Of a DNA stretch of 64,000 nt, positions 47,201 through 57,168 are shown piece after piece. Both the position numbers and the translations under genes were made by a program. The notes beneath the pieces are model-generated. The model was not told the origin of the DNA. It did not search any database and saw only the letters and a list, made by a program, of their open reading frames with translations. Position 1 is the stretch's first letter; each line of letters begins with the position of its first letter. This DNA is from Variovorax sp. 54 (lineage in GTDB: Bacteria; Pseudomonadota; Gammaproteobacteria; Burkholderiales; Burkholderiaceae_C), in NCBI RefSeq assembly GCF_002754375.1, contig NZ_PEFF01000001.1:6217501-6281500 (forward strand). The letters run 5' to 3'.

Positions 47201-48454
47201 TCAGTGCGGCTCGGCGGCGAGTGCGGGGGCGGCGTGCGGCGAGACGGGTTCGATCGGCGGCGTGTCGCGGTCCAGGAACTTGAGCAGCGTCGTCTTGCTG
47301 ATCGCGCCGCAGAAGCGGCCGTCGCCGGCCACCACCGGCAGGGCGCACGGCGCCTGCGCGAGCTGGCCGATGAGGCCGGCCACGGGGGCTTCGGCGTCGA
47401 TGCGCGGCAGTTCGTCGAGAAAGGCGTGGTGCAGTCCGAGCGGGCCCGAATGCCCGTCGAGCGCGCCGCGCAGCGTGTCGGCCGAGACCACGCCCAGGAA
47501 GCGCTTGGTCGGGCTGGTCACGTAGGCGAAGTCGCGGTCCTGGTCTTCGAGCAGCTTGAGCGCCGCGTGCGCGCCGCGCTCGGGGTGCTCGCACACCACG
47601 GTGAGCGATTTGCGCGCGATGTCGGCCGCCTTGAACACCGCCGCCGCGTCCACGCCGCGCACGAAGCTGCGCACGTAGTCGTCGGCCGGCCTGCGCAGAA
47701 TCTCGTCGGGCGTGCCGACCTGGATCACGTGGCCGTCCTTCATGATCGCGATGCGGTCGCCGATGCGCATGGCTTCGTCCAGATCGTGCGAAATGAACAC
47801 GATGGTGCGGCGCTGCACCTGCTGCAGTCGCAGCAGCTCCGACTGCATCTCGGTGCGGATGATCGGGTCGAGCGCCGAAAAGGCCTCGTCCATCAGCAGG
47901 ATCGACGGGTCAGACGCCAGCGCGCGCGCCAGGCCCACGCGCTGCTGCATGCCGCCCGAGAGCTCGTCGGGGTAGCTGTCGCCCCAGCCCGAAAGGCCCA
48001 CCTGCGCCAGCGCGAGGTCGGCCTGCGCGAGGCGGTCTTTCTTGCGCGTGCCCGACAGCTCCAGGCCGAAGGCGGTGTTCTCGCGCACCGTCATGTGCGG
48101 CATCAGCGCGAACGACTGGAACACCATGCTGATGTCCTTGCGGCGCAGCGCGCGCAGCTTGCTGTCGGAATGCTCGTTGATGTCGGCGCCATCGATCACG
48201 ATGCGCCCGGCGGTCGGCTCGATCAGGCGGTTGAGCAGCCGCACCAGCGTCGACTTGCCCGAGCCCGACAGGCCCATGATCACGAAGATCTCGCCGGCCT
48301 GGATCTCGAAGGTGGCGTCGAACACGCCGATCGACTGGCCGGTTTGCGCCAGGATTTCCTTTTTCGAAAAACCTTGGCGGACCAGCTCCAGGGCTTGTTC
48401 GGGCGAATCGCCGAACACCTTGAAGACATGGTCGATGAGAATTCCTTTGGCCAT
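47201..48454 (-). CDS. proV: Glycine betaine/proline ABC transporter ATPase with CBS domains
   Basis: 417 aa. Walker A GLSGSGKST, signature LSGGMQQRVGLARAL, Walker B ILLMDEAFSALDP. C-terminal tandem CBS domains (from about residue 285) are the osmosensory/regulatory module of this family. First gene of proVWX. A long leader with a sigma-70 promoter lies upstream (48848-48877). Confidence 0.95.
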   Translation of the reverse strand: MAKGILIDHVFKVFGDSPEQALELVRQGFSKKEILAQTGQSIGVFDATFEIQAGEIFVIMGLSGSGKSTLVRLLNRLIEPTAGRIVIDGADINEHSDSKLRALRRKDISMVFQSFALMPHMTVRENTAFGLELSGTRKKDRLAQADLALAQVGLSGWGDSYPDELSGGMQQRVGLARALASDPSILLMDEAFSALDPIIRTEMQSELLRLQQVQRRTIVFISHDLDEAMRIGDRIAIMKDGHVIQVGTPDEILRRPADDYVRSFVRGVDAAAVFKAADIARKSLTVVCEHPERGAHAALKLLEDQDRDFAYVTSPTKRFLGVVSADTLRGALDGHSGPLGLHHAFLDELPRIDAEAPVAGLIGQLAQAPCALPVVAGDGRFCGAISKTTLLKFLDRDTPPIEPVSPHAAPALAAEPH

Positions 48455-48841
48455 ATGCCGGGGCTCCTTGAGTGAAGGGTGGACACAGCACCGCCCCGAA
48501 GGACGGCAACGGCCACGCCATCAGCCCGATGAGGGAGCTGCCCGACAGCGCGCATGAAGATTGCGCATGCGCATGCAATGGCCCGGCGAGCCCCGAGGGC
48601 TGCCGACAGGCACTGAAAACGACGTGGCGACGAAGCCAGTGCCCGCCGGATGCTTCATTCGCAGACAACGGGCCTGGTCGAGGGGCGCCGCCTGGATGAG
48701 CGTGACGTGGCAATGGGGCCGGAAAAAGATCCGGCCGGTTTGCCGGGCTGGGCCCGGCGTGGAGGGCCTTGCACCGCGACGGGATTCACAGATCCGCGAG
48801 TAGTGCAAGGGTGACCAACATGACTTGTTGGTCGTCGGAAG
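48455..48841 (-). other. Long structured leader of proVWX
   Basis: About 387 bases between the predicted transcription start and the proV ATG. In the minus-strand RNA, a 7-bp hairpin GACCAAC/GTTGGTC (48813-48833) lies right at the 5' end. Then CCTTGCAC pairs with GTGCAAGG (48767-48774/48803-48810) with an inner CGCG/CGCG, and GGCCGG pairs with CCGGCC (about 48718-48737). It does not match a riboswitch class I know. No convincing gene on either strand. Confidence 0.5.
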
Positions 48842-48847
48842 CCCATG

Positions 48848-48877
48848 ATTATAACTTTTTGGCATGATGCGAGTCAA
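48848..48877 (-). promoter_or_regulatory. Sigma-70 promoter of proVWX
   Basis: On the minus strand TTGACT (48877-48872), an 18-base spacer, then a perfect TATAAT (48853-48848). It is the best promoter match in the 557-base gap between proV and fumC. Start of transcription near 48841. Confidence 0.7.
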
Positions 48878-49011
48878 CCCACGGGCGTATCGTGTCTGTG
48901 GGATTCGGGCTAAAGGCCTCGTCAGATGCGAGCTATTCTTATCGAGCCGATACTCGGGCCCGCGCCCGACCAGGCGGCGCAACCATCCAAGACTGCGGAG
49001 CCATTTTTCTC

Positions 49012-50409
49012 ATGACGACTTCTCCCAAGACCCGTGCCGAGCGCGACACCTTCGGCCCGATCGACGTGCCGGCCGACAAGCTGTGGGGCGCGCAAACGCA
49101 GCGCTCGCTGCAGAACTTCGACATCTCCGGCGAGCAGCAGCCGCGCGAGATCATCAAGGCGCTGGCCCAGGTCAAGCGCGCGTCGGCCGTGGTCAATCAC
49201 GCGCTGGGTCTGCAGGACGAAAAGAAGACCCAGGCCATCGTGGCCGCGGCCGACGAGGTCATTGCCGGCAAGCACCCGGGCGAGTTCCCGCTCGTGGTCT
49301 GGCAGACCGGCTCGGGCACGCAGAGCAACATGAACGTCAACGAGGTGCTGGCCAACCGCGCCAGCGAAATCCTCGGCGGCGAGCGCGGGGAAGGGCGCCT
49401 CGTGCACCCGAACGACGACGTGAACCGCAGCCAGTCGAGCAACGACGTGTTCCCGACCGCCATGCACGTGGCGGCCGTCGAGGCCATCACGCACAAGCTG
49501 CTGCCCGCCATCGCCAAGCTGCGCGGCACGCTGGCGAAGAAGGCCGAAGACTTCGCCGACATCGTGAAGATCGGCCGCACCCACCTGCAGGACGCCACGC
49601 CGCTCACGCTGGGCCAGGAGTTCTCGGGCTACGTGGCGCAGTTGGCGCACGGCGAGGCGCATGTGCGCGCCGCGCTGCCGCACCTGTGCGAACTGGCGCT
49701 GGGCGGCACGGCCGTCGGCACCGGGCTCAATGCGCCCAAGGGCTACGCGGAGCAGGTCGCGGCCGAACTGGCGAGACTCACCAGCCTGCCGTTCGTCACC
49801 GCGCCGAACAAGTTCGAAGCCATGGCCAGCGTCGATGCGTTGGTGCATGCCCACGGCGCGCTGAAGACGCTCGCCGCCAGCATGAACAAGATCGCCAACG
49901 ACGTGCGCTGGCTCGCCAGCGGCCCGCGCAGCGGCATCGGCGAACTGAGCATTCCCGAGAACGAACCCGGCTCGTCGATCATGCCGGGCAAGGTCAACCC
50001 GACCCAGAGCGAGGCCGTCACGATGCTGGCCGCGCAGGTGTTCGGCAACGACGTCGCCATCAACATCGGCGGCGCGTCGGGCAACTTCGAGCTGAACGTG
50101 TTCCGCCCGATGGTGGCGCACAACTTCCTGCAGAGCGTGCGCCTGCTGGCCGACGGCATGGTGAGCTTCAATGACCACTGCGCCGTGGGCATCGAGCCGA
50201 ACCGCGAGCGCATCACCGAGCTGGTGCAGCGTTCGCTGATGCTGGTGACGGCGCTGAACACGCACATCGGTTACGACAAGTCGGCCTACATCGCGAAGAA
50301 GGCGCACAAGGAAGGCACGAGCCTGCGCGAGGCTGCGATTGCGTCGGGGCACCTGACGGCCGAGCAGTTCGATGCGTGGGTGGTGCCGGAGAACATGACC
50401 GGTCGCTGA
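49012..50409 (+). CDS. fumC: Fumarate hydratase, class II
   Basis: 465 aa from ATG 49012; upstream in-frame sequence is not protein-like. Aspartase/fumarase superfamily with the signature [15 protein letters not shown], the substrate motif [12 protein letters not shown] and catalytic His in [10 protein letters not shown]. Iron-free, oxygen-stable homotetramer. Divergent from proVWX. Ends before a strong bidirectional terminator. Confidence 0.96.
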   Translation: MTTSPKTRAERDTFGPIDVPADKLWGAQTQRSLQNFDISGEQQPREIIKALAQVKRASAVVNHALGLQDEKKTQAIVAAADEVIAGKHPGEFPLVVWQTGSGTQSNMNVNEVLANRASEILGGERGEGRLVHPNDDVNRSQSSNDVFPTAMHVAAVEAITHKLLPAIAKLRGTLAKKAEDFADIVKIGRTHLQDATPLTLGQEFSGYVAQLAHGEAHVRAALPHLCELALGGTAVGTGLNAPKGYAEQVAAELARLTSLPFVTAPNKFEAMASVDALVHAHGALKTLAASMNKIANDVRWLASGPRSGIGELSIPENEPGSSIMPGKVNPTQSEAVTMLAAQVFGNDVAINIGGASGNFELNVFRPMVAHNFLQSVRLLADGMVSFNDHCAVGIEPNRERITELVQRSLMLVTALNTHIGYDKSAYIAKKAHKEGTSLREAAIASGHLTAEQFDAWVVPENMTGR

Positions 50410-50432
50410 TCGGTTCGGCACCCCCCCCATGA

Positions 50433-50458
50433 AAAAAGGACCCGCGAGGGTCCTTTTT
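50433..50458. terminator. Bidirectional intrinsic terminator between fumC and the reductase gene
   Basis: AAAAAGGACCC (50433-50443) pairs with GGGTCCTTTTT (50448-50458) around loop GCGA. A and T tracts on both sides allow it to end fumC (plus) and the convergent gene at 50480 (minus). Confidence 0.88.
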
Positions 50459-50479
50459 CGTTGGCGCTTGATCGATCGA

Positions 50480-51097
50480 TCAGTAGCCGATCGTGTAGCG
50501 CTGGCGCGAATGCGCGGGCTTCTCGAGTTCGTCGATGAACGCGATTGCGTAGTCCTCGAACGTGATCCAGCTGCGGCCTTCCGCGCTCACCAGCAGGTCG
50601 TCGGTGCCGAGGCGGAACTTGCCCGTGCGCTCACCTTCGACGAACTCGGCGGAGGGCGACAGGAAGGTCCAGTCGAGGTCCTTCTCGTTGCGCAGCGCGT
50701 CCAGGAACACGCCGCCGGCCGTGGCTTCGGCGCGGTAGGCATCGGGGAAGTTCGGCGTGTCGATCACCTTCAGGCCGGGCGCCGCGAACAGGCTGCCGGC
50801 GCCGCCGACCACCAGCAGGCGCTTCACGCCCGCGCGCTTGACCGGCTCGATGACGGCCGCGGGCGGCACGGTGGCGAAATGCGCGGCGCTGAACACGGCG
50901 TCATGGCCGGCCACGGCCTTTTCGAGGGCGGCGGCGTCGAGCGCGTCGACATCGACAGCCTTCACGTTGGCGCGGCCCGACAGCTTTTCGCTGGCCTGGC
51001 GCGCGATGGCGGTGACGGTGTGCCCGCGGCGCAGCGCTTCTTCGAGAAGGCGGCTGCCGGCGCGTCCAGTGGCTCCGATGATGGCGATGTGGCTCAT
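50480..51097 (-). CDS. NAD(P)-binding reductase, atypical SDR (YwnB/BVR-B-like)
   Basis: 205 aa. Rossmann motif IAIIGATGRAGSRLLEEAL at the N-terminus, then VVGGAGSLF and LDWTFLSPSAEF, as in small NmrA/biliverdin-reductase-B-like proteins. No Tyr-x3-Lys pair, as usual for this atypical group. Substrate unknown. Divergent from the LysR gene at 51206, which likely controls it. Confidence 0.88.
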   Translation of the reverse strand: MSHIAIIGATGRAGSRLLEEALRRGHTVTAIARQASEKLSGRANVKAVDVDALDAAALEKAVAGHDAVFSAAHFATVPPAAVIEPVKRAGVKRLLVVGGAGSLFAAPGLKVIDTPNFPDAYRAEATAGGVFLDALRNEKDLDWTFLSPSAEFVEGERTGKFRLGTDDLLVSAEGRSWITFEDYAIAFIDELEKPAHSRQRYTIGY

Positions 51098-51205
51098 GAG
51101 GGACTCCAGTCAAAAGGTTGGGAAGGGGATGAACCGCATCTTAGGTTTCTGGTTTCGAAAGAAATACCTCGAATTCCGCGCTTCTTTATTCCTAAAATCG
51201 TTCGA

Positions 51206-52117
51206 ATGGATCGATTGAATGCAATGCGAGTGTTCGTCACCGTCGTGGATGCGGGCAGCCTTTCGGCCGCGGCCGACAAGCTCGACATGTCTCGCCCGGT
51301 GGTCACGCGCTACGTGGCCGAGCTGGAGCAATGGACCGGCGCACGCCTGCTGCACCGCACGACGCGGCGCCTCAGCCTCACGGCGGCGGGCGAGGAACTG
51401 CTGCCGCGCTGCCGCCAGGTGCTGGAACTCGCGGGCGACATGCAGGCGGCGGTGCGCCATCCGGCCGAGGCGCCGAGCGGGCAGCTGCGCATCACCGCCA
51501 GCACCTCGTTCGCGCAGGCGCAGCTGGCCCGCGCGGTGGCCGATTACGTGCGGCGCTACCCGGGCGTGGCGGTCGACCTGGTGCTGCTCGATCGCGCGGT
51601 CAACCTGGTGGACGAGCGCATCGACCTCGCGATCCGCGTGTCAGCCGAGATCGATCCGAACCTCATTGCGCGCCGCCTCTCGGTGTGCCGCTCGGTGGTT
51701 TGCGCGACGCCCGATTACCTGAAGGTGCACGGCCAGCCGCAGCGCGTGGAAGAGCTGGCGCAGCGCAACTGCCTCACGCATTCGTATTTCGGCCGCAGCC
51801 TCTGGAACTTCACGCGCAAGGCCGACGGCCTGCCGGTTTCGGTGGCGGTGGCAGGCAACCTGTCGACCAACGACGCGGCCAGCCTGATGGCGCTGGCGCA
51901 GGCCGGGGCGGGCATCGCGATGCTGCCCACCTATCTGACGTCGGGGTTGCTGCAATCGGGCGAACTGGTGTCGCTCTTTCCCGATCACGAGCCGCAGGTG
52001 CTGGGGGTGTATGCGGTGTACGCCTCGCGCAAGCACATGCCGTCTGCGCTGCGCACCTTGCTCGATTTTCTGGCCGAGCGCTTCACCGAAGTGCCGGCCT
52101 GGGATACGCCGTCTTAG
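51206..52117 (+). CDS. LysR-family regulator, probably of the divergent reductase
   Basis: 303 aa from ATG 51206. Winged helix-turn-helix at residues ~18-37 (GSLSAAADKLDMSRPVVTRY) and a type 2 periplasmic-binding effector domain. Belongs by pattern to the DsdC/PgrR-like cluster with short C-terminus. The 108-base divergent gap is AT-rich with a TTTC-GAAA-GAAA motif and could hold a LysR box. Its stop overlaps the convergent yqhA-like stop. Confidence 0.9.
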   Translation: MDRLNAMRVFVTVVDAGSLSAAADKLDMSRPVVTRYVAELEQWTGARLLHRTTRRLSLTAAGEELLPRCRQVLELAGDMQAAVRHPAEAPSGQLRITASTSFAQAQLARAVADYVRRYPGVAVDLVLLDRAVNLVDERIDLAIRVSAEIDPNLIARRLSVCRSVVCATPDYLKVHGQPQRVEELAQRNCLTHSYFGRSLWNFTRKADGLPVSVAVAGNLSTNDAASLMALAQAGAGIAMLPTYLTSGLLQSGELVSLFPDHEPQVLGVYAVYASRKHMPSALRTLLDFLAERFTEVPAWDTPS

Positions 52118-52749
52118 TGGCGCGTGTTGGCGGCGGCCGCCTCGTTCATGAGCTTGTCGGTGTAGGCGATGGCCATGGCCGAGAACAGGAACGCGATGTG
52201 GATCACGGTCTGCGCGATCAGCACCTTGTCGGTGTAGTTGTCCGCGTTGATGAAGGTCTTGAGCAGGTGGATCGAGCTGATGCCAATGATGGCGGTGGCC
52301 AGCTTCACCTTCAGCACCGAGGCGTTCACGTGGCTCAGCCACTCGGGCTGGTCCTGGTGGCCTTCGAGGTCCATGCGGCTCACGAAGGTCTCGTAGCCGC
52401 CCACGATCACCATGATCAGCAGGTTGGAGATCATCACCACGTCGATCAGCGCCAGCACCACCAGCATGATCACCGTCTCGTTGAGCGCGCCGACCGGGGC
52501 GGTGGTCTTGTAGCCGATGCTCGCGATGAGGGCCTGCAGCGCGTCCTTGTTGCCGAAGGCGGCTTCGACCAGGTGCAGCAGCTCGACCAGGAAGTGCACC
52601 ACGTACACACCCTGCGCCACGATCAGCCCCAGGTACAGCGGCAGCTGCAGCCAGCGGCTCGCGAAGATGAGCCGGGGCAGGGGCTTCAGCGGGGAACTGC
52701 GCGCTGGTACGGGCGCGTTCCGGGCGTCGAAAGGATCGGGGGCGGACAT
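52114..52749 (-). CDS. YqhA/UPF0114 (TIGR00645) family membrane protein
   Basis: 211 aa, four membrane helices. The segments LIFASRWLQLPLYLGLIVAQ, IMVIVGGYETFVSRMDLEGH and LATAIIGISSIHLLKTFIN are hallmarks of this conserved family. Function unknown. Convergent with the LysR gene (stops overlap by 3 bases) and divergent from acetyl-CoA synthetase across 151 bases. Confidence 0.9.
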   Translation of the reverse strand: MSAPDPFDARNAPVPARSSPLKPLPRLIFASRWLQLPLYLGLIVAQGVYVVHFLVELLHLVEAAFGNKDALQALIASIGYKTTAPVGALNETVIMLVVLALIDVVMISNLLIMVIVGGYETFVSRMDLEGHQDQPEWLSHVNASVLKVKLATAIIGISSIHLLKTFINADNYTDKVLIAQTVIHIAFLFSAMAIAYTDKLMNEAAAANTRH

Positions 52750-52900
52750 GAAGTAAGAAGACAGATGTAAAAAGTCGGGCGATTTTAGAGGTCTCCCAGT
52801 GACGCACTCGTGATAACCCTGCGAACTAACATCGACCCCGTCAGTGGCCCGTAAGTGCGTGCCCCGACATTACGGCCGCATTCAATCAGGAGACAAGAGC

Positions 52901-54898
52901 ATGAGCAGCGCATCGAAGAACATTGAATCCGTCCTCGTGGAGAACCGTGTGTTCCCGCCCGACGCCCGCGCCACCGAAGGCGCCCGCATTGCCAGCATGG
53001 CCGCCTACGAGGCATTGTGCAAGGAAGCCGAACAGGACTTCGAAGGCTTCTGGACCCGGCTGGCCAAGGACAACCTCCAGTGGACCAAGCCCTTCACCCG
53101 CACCCTCGACGAATCGAAGGCGCCGTTCTACGAATGGTTCGGTGACGGCGAGCTCAATGCCAGCGCCAACTGCCTGGACAAGCACATCGGCACCCCCGTC
53201 GAAAACAAGACCGCCATCGTCTTCGAAGCCGACGACGGCGCCGTCACCCGCGTCACCTACAAGGAACTGCTGGCCCGCGTGAGCCAGTTCGCCAACGCGC
53301 TCAAGGCGCAGGGCATCCAGAAGGGCGACCGCGTCATCATCTACATGCCGATGACCATCGAAGGCGTGGTCGCCATGCAGGCCTGCGCGCGCATCGGCGC
53401 CACCCACAGCGTGGTGTTCGGCGGCTTCTCGGCCAAGGCGCTGCAGGAACGCATCATCGACGCGGGCGCCGTGGCCGTCATCACCGCCAACTACCAGCTG
53501 CGCGGCGGCAAGGAACTGCCGCTGAAAGCCATCGTCGACGACGGCATCGCGCTGGGCGGCTGCGACACGCTCAAGACCGTGCTCGTGTACGAGCGCACGC
53601 CCACCACGTGGAACCGCGTCGAGGGCCGCGACAAGACCTTCACCGAAGCGATGGCAGGGCAGAGCACCGAGTGCGCGCCCGTGCCGGTCAATGCCGAGCA
53701 CCCGCTGTTCATCCTCTACACCTCGGGCTCCACCGGCAAGCCCAAGGGCGTGCAACACGCCACCGGCGGCTACCTGCTGTGGGCCAAGCTCACGATGGAC
53801 TGGACCTTCGACATCCGCCCCGAAGACGTGTTCTGGTGCACCGCCGACATCGGCTGGATCACCGGCCACACCTACGTCGCCTACGGCCCGCTCGCGGCCG
53901 GCGCCACGCAGGTCGTGTTCGAGGGCATTCCGACCTTCCCGCACGCGGGCCGCTTCTGGGAAATGATCGAGAAGCACAAGGTCTCGATCTTCTATACCGC
54001 GCCCACCGCGATCCGCTCGCTCATCAAGGCGGCCGAAGGCGACGAAAAAGTGCACCCGAAGAACTGGGACCTGACCAGCCTGCGCATCCTCGGTTCGGTC
54101 GGCGAGCCGATCAACCCCGAAGCCTGGATGTGGTACCACCGCAATATCGGTGGCGAGCGCTGCCCGATCGTCGACACCTTCTGGCAGACCGAAACGGGCG
54201 GCCACGTCATCACGCCGCTGCCGGGCGCCACACCGCTGGTGCCGGGTTCGTGCACCTTGCCGCTGCCGGGCATCATGGCCGCCATCGTCGACGAGACCGG
54301 CAAGGACCTGCCCAACGGCGCAGGCGGCATGCTGGTCATCAAGCGGCCCTGGCCCTCGATGATCCGCACCATCTGGAACGATCCCGAGCGCTTCAAGAAG
54401 AGCTACTTCCCTGAGGAAATGGGCGGCACCATTTACCTGGCCGGCGACGGCGCGGTGCGCAGTGCCGACCGCGGCTACTTCCGCATCACGGGCCGCATCG
54501 ACGACGTGCTGAATGTGTCGGGCCACCGCCTGGGCACGATGGAAATCGAATCGGCGCTGGTGTCCAAGACCGACCTCGTGGCCGAAGCCGCGGTGGTGGG
54601 CCGCCCCGACGACGTGACCGGCGAGGCCGTGTGCGCCTTCGTCGTGCTCAAGCGCTCGCGCCCGACCGGCGAAGAGGCCAAGCAGATCGCCAACGAACTG
54701 CGCGCCTGGGTCGCCAAGGAAATCGGCCCCATCGCCAAGCCCAAGGACATCCGCTTCGGCGACAACCTGCCCAAGACGCGCAGCGGGAAGATCATGCGGC
54801 GTTTGTTGCGCAGCATTGCAAAGGGTGAGGCGATCACGCAGGACACGTCGACGCTCGAAAATCCGGCGATCCTCGATCAGTTGTCGGAGACGAACTGA
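52901..54898 (+). CDS. acs: Acetyl-CoA synthetase (acetate-CoA ligase)
   Basis: 665 aa from ATG 52901 with AGGAGACAAGAGC. ATP-grasp-free adenylating enzyme of the ANL superfamily: P-loop [24 protein letters not shown], and the C-terminal lid with [11 protein letters not shown], whose Lys is the classical acetylation-control residue. Makes acetyl-CoA from acetate via acetyl-AMP. Upstream 151 bases are shared with the yqhA-like gene. Could also accept propionate, but length and motifs favour Acs. Confidence 0.95.
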   Translation: MSSASKNIESVLVENRVFPPDARATEGARIASMAAYEALCKEAEQDFEGFWTRLAKDNLQWTKPFTRTLDESKAPFYEWFGDGELNASANCLDKHIGTPVENKTAIVFEADDGAVTRVTYKELLARVSQFANALKAQGIQKGDRVIIYMPMTIEGVVAMQACARIGATHSVVFGGFSAKALQERIIDAGAVAVITANYQLRGGKELPLKAIVDDGIALGGCDTLKTVLVYERTPTTWNRVEGRDKTFTEAMAGQSTECAPVPVNAEHPLFILYTSGSTGKPKGVQHATGGYLLWAKLTMDWTFDIRPEDVFWCTADIGWITGHTYVAYGPLAAGATQVVFEGIPTFPHAGRFWEMIEKHKVSIFYTAPTAIRSLIKAAEGDEKVHPKNWDLTSLRILGSVGEPINPEAWMWYHRNIGGERCPIVDTFWQTETGGHVITPLPGATPLVPGSCTLPLPGIMAAIVDETGKDLPNGAGGMLVIKRPWPSMIRTIWNDPERFKKSYFPEEMGGTIYLAGDGAVRSADRGYFRITGRIDDVLNVSGHRLGTMEIESALVSKTDLVAEAAVVGRPDDVTGEAVCAFVVLKRSRPTGEEAKQIANELRAWVAKEIGPIAKPKDIRFGDNLPKTRSGKIMRRLLRSIAKGEAITQDTSTLENPAILDQLSETN

Positions 54899-55032
54899 CC
54901 CACGGATTGGTCGAATCCGGCCAATCCGGAACAGTTGTCACGAACCGGCTGTTGAGAGGTGTAGGACATGGCCGTTTGTGCGGCCGTGTGCACCAAAGCG
55001 GGCTCTTTGCTGAGGTAAAACCGATGTCGTCA

Positions 55033-55061
55033 CCGCGCGCCATGACAGGCGCGCGGCTTTT
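55033..55061 (+). terminator. Terminator hairpin downstream of acs
   Basis: CCGCGCGCC (55033-55041) pairs with GGCGCGCGG (55048-55056) across loop ATGACA, followed by CTTTTG. It lies 134 bases past the acs stop and 36 before the next gene. The rest of the 198-base gap has no recognised feature. Confidence 0.65.
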
Positions 55062-55096
55062 GTCATCGTGACCGGCTGTTTGCAAGGAGGCGCCAC

Positions 55097-55597
55097 ATGG
55101 GCGTGAGATCCGCTTTTCTTTTTGTCATCGTGCTGCTCATCGCGGGGCTTGCCGCGCTGAACTGGGGCACGCTGTCGGCCCCCACCGACGTGTGGCTCGG
55201 CTTCATGAGCGTGTCGGCGCCGCTGGGGCTGATCATGCTGGGGCTCACGGCCGTGCTCGCGGCCTTCTTCCTCGTGTATGTGCTGTACCTGCACAGCTCG
55301 GTGCTGCTGGAGACCAAGCGCCACACGAAGGAAATGCAGACCCAGCGCGACCTCGCCGACAAGGCCGAGGCCTCGCGCTTCACCGAACTGCGCAACTTCC
55401 TGGAAGCGCAGGAGAAGCAGCACATGTCGCACAACGCCGACCGGCACACGGCGCTGCTGGCCCGGATGGAGCAGCTGGAACGCGCGGTCAAGCTGCGTTC
55501 GGACCAGACCGACAACACGGTGGCGGCGCACATCGGGCAGCTCGAAGACCGCATCGAACGCCGTCCGCTGCCCAGCGACATCAACCCGACGCTCTGA
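55097..55597 (+). CDS. LapA-domain-like membrane protein with coiled coil
   Basis: 166 aa. Two N-terminal membrane helices (about 5-25 and 40-62) with the LapA/DUF1049 look (LNWGTLSAPTDVWLGFMSVSAPLGLIML), then a cytoplasmic charged helix from ~70 to 155 likely to form a coiled coil. In E. coli the LapA domain works with LapB in lipopolysaccharide control, but here no lapB is adjacent, so the role is uncertain. AAGGAGGCGCC is the ribosome-binding site. Confidence 0.78.
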   Translation: MGVRSAFLFVIVLLIAGLAALNWGTLSAPTDVWLGFMSVSAPLGLIMLGLTAVLAAFFLVYVLYLHSSVLLETKRHTKEMQTQRDLADKAEASRFTELRNFLEAQEKQHMSHNADRHTALLARMEQLERAVKLRSDQTDNTVAAHIGQLEDRIERRPLPSDINPTL

Positions 55598-55622
55598 CCG
55601 AGCGCGTCGGGCGTTTCTTTTC

Positions 55623-55928
55623 TTACTTCGTCGACAACACCCAGGCTGCGAGCTTCTTCGCATCGGCTTCGCTGACCTGGTTGTTGGCCGGCATCGGCAC
55701 CGGGCCCCACACGCCGGAGCCGCCCTTGATGATCTTGGTGGCCAGCGTGTTGGCTGCACCCTTGTCGTCCTTGTATTTGGCCGCGATGTCCTTGAACGAC
55801 GGCCCGAGCACCTTGCGTTCGACCGCGTGGCAGCTCATGCAGTTCTTCGACGTGGCAAGGGCCAGGTCGGCAAAGGCGGGCGCCGCGAGGCCGAGGCCCA
55901 GGGCTGCCATCAACATCGTTCTTTTCAT
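55623..55928 (-). CDS. Class I cytochrome c (c-551/c5-like)
   Basis: 101 aa. Signal peptide of 20 residues (cleavage after AFA), single haem motif CMSCH (Cys30, Cys33, His34) and axial Met79 in PVPMPAN. Small soluble periplasmic electron carrier, probably donating to a terminal oxidase or reductase. Convergent with the LapA-like gene and divergent from the Trp-rich protein gene. Confidence 0.93.
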   Translation of the reverse strand: MKRTMLMAALGLGLAAPAFADLALATSKNCMSCHAVERKVLGPSFKDIAAKYKDDKGAANTLATKIIKGGSGVWGPVPMPANNQVSEADAKKLAAWVLSTK

Positions 55929-56035
55929 GGGGACTGTTTTCGTAAGGGCTGAGTTACATTCGATCCAACGCGATTGTAGGTAGCGCGGTGCACACGCACC
56001 GGCGGCGATACCGACCAACTCGGAGGGTATTCGCG

Positions 56036-56293
56036 ATGTGGTTTCTGCTCTTGGGCCTGCTTGGCATAGCCCTCAGATATTTCGAAGTGGGCATGGTCGC
56101 CGGCTGGAGCTGGTGGATCGTGCTGAGCCCGTTCGCGCTGGCCCTGGCATGGTGGGCCTGGGCCGATTCGTCGGGTTACACGAAGCGCAAAGTTATTGAG
56201 CGCGAAGAGCGCCGCAAGCAGGCGCGCATCGACCGCCAGAAGACCAACATGGGCCTTCGCACCAGCAACGGGCAACAGCGCCCGCGCCGCTGA
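56036..56293 (+). CDS. Small Trp-rich membrane protein (TIGR04438-like)
   Basis: 85 aa from ATG 56036. Two hydrophobic segments with eight Trp within the first ~45 residues (MWFLLLG, WSWWIVLSP, ALAWWAWAD), then a basic, helical tail (KVIEREERRKQARIDRQK). It matches the small Trp-rich family found in Burkholderiales. Function unknown; topology suggests an inner-membrane anchor with a cytoplasmic basic tail. Confidence 0.82.
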   Translation: MWFLLLGLLGIALRYFEVGMVAGWSWWIVLSPFALALAWWAWADSSGYTKRKVIEREERRKQARIDRQKTNMGLRTSNGQQRPRR

Positions 56294-56342
56294 CCACGCG
56301 GCTCCGTCACCCCCCGCGCTGCATGCCGACAGGACGCGCGCC

Positions 56343-57161
56343 ATGGACGACGAAGCCGCCACCCACGCCTTGCTCGTCTTCGGGCTGTCGCTGCTGGTCG
56401 GGCCGGCCGTCGGCGCATTGGTCGGGCGCTTCAAGACCTTCTTTTGGGGTGCTGGTGTCGGCGCACTGCTGATCGGCTGCGCCGGCCTGTACGGCGCGAT
56501 CACGGTGGGCTGGCAGCGCTACCAGTCGATCGCGGGCACGGCCCCCACGCAAGGCAGCCTGGTCGAGTTCGTGGAAGAGCGCAGCAAGGACAGCAAGGGC
56601 GACGTCATCACCACGCGCGCGCCCGTCGTCGAGTACACCGCCGGCGATGGGCAGAAACGCCGCGTCAAAGGGCTCGGCGGCAGCCTGTCGGAGAAAGAGT
56701 GGGGCGACGCGGTCGAGGTGCGCTACAGCACCGCCGACCCGGCCCAGGCCCTGGTGGCCGACTTCCAGAACATGTGGGGCATCGTCTGGGGGCTGGGCCT
56801 CTTCGGCGGCTTTCCGACGATGTTCGGCCTGTTCTTCACCGGCCTGGCGCTCAAGGAAGGCCGCAAGGGCCAGCCGGCGCCGGTGCGCGAGCCGACACCC
56901 CTGCAGAAGAGATGGCGCACGCGCGGCACGGTGCTGGCGAACGTGGTGTTCCTTGCCGGCTTCGCGCTGGTGTTTCTCTACCCCGATGCGAGCGCGATGA
57001 AGCAGTTCGGTGCGGGTTTTCTCACCATCGGCGCGGGGGCGCTGCTGCACTTCGTCGTGCAGAGCTTTCCCCCGGCGATGGACTTCGAAGCCCGGGCCAT
57101 CTTTGCGATCGTCGGCCTGGGCTTCATGGCCTTCGGCTACGGCGCGTGGATGATGGGCTGA
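56343..57161 (+). CDS. DUF3592-type membrane protein
   Basis: 272 aa from ATG 56343. Two N-terminal membrane helices, then a soluble beta-rich DUF3592-like part (GSLVEFVEERSKD...RAPVVEYTAGDGQ, GDAVEVRYSTADP), then three or four more helices. Function of the domain unknown. It follows the Trp-rich gene by 49 bases, and ends 7 bases from the convergent ilvD stop. Confidence 0.82.
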   Translation: MDDEAATHALLVFGLSLLVGPAVGALVGRFKTFFWGAGVGALLIGCAGLYGAITVGWQRYQSIAGTAPTQGSLVEFVEERSKDSKGDVITTRAPVVEYTAGDGQKRRVKGLGGSLSEKEWGDAVEVRYSTADPAQALVADFQNMWGIVWGLGLFGGFPTMFGLFFTGLALKEGRKGQPAPVREPTPLQKRWRTRGTVLANVVFLAGFALVFLYPDASAMKQFGAGFLTIGAGALLHFVVQSFPPAMDFEARAIFAIVGLGFMAFGYGAWMMG

Positions 57162-57168
57162 GTTCGTC

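Noticed and set aside
48521..48982. 153-codon minus-strand frame in the proV leader
   Set aside because: It spans the predicted promoter and leader stems, has no ribosome-binding site and no recognisable protein pattern.
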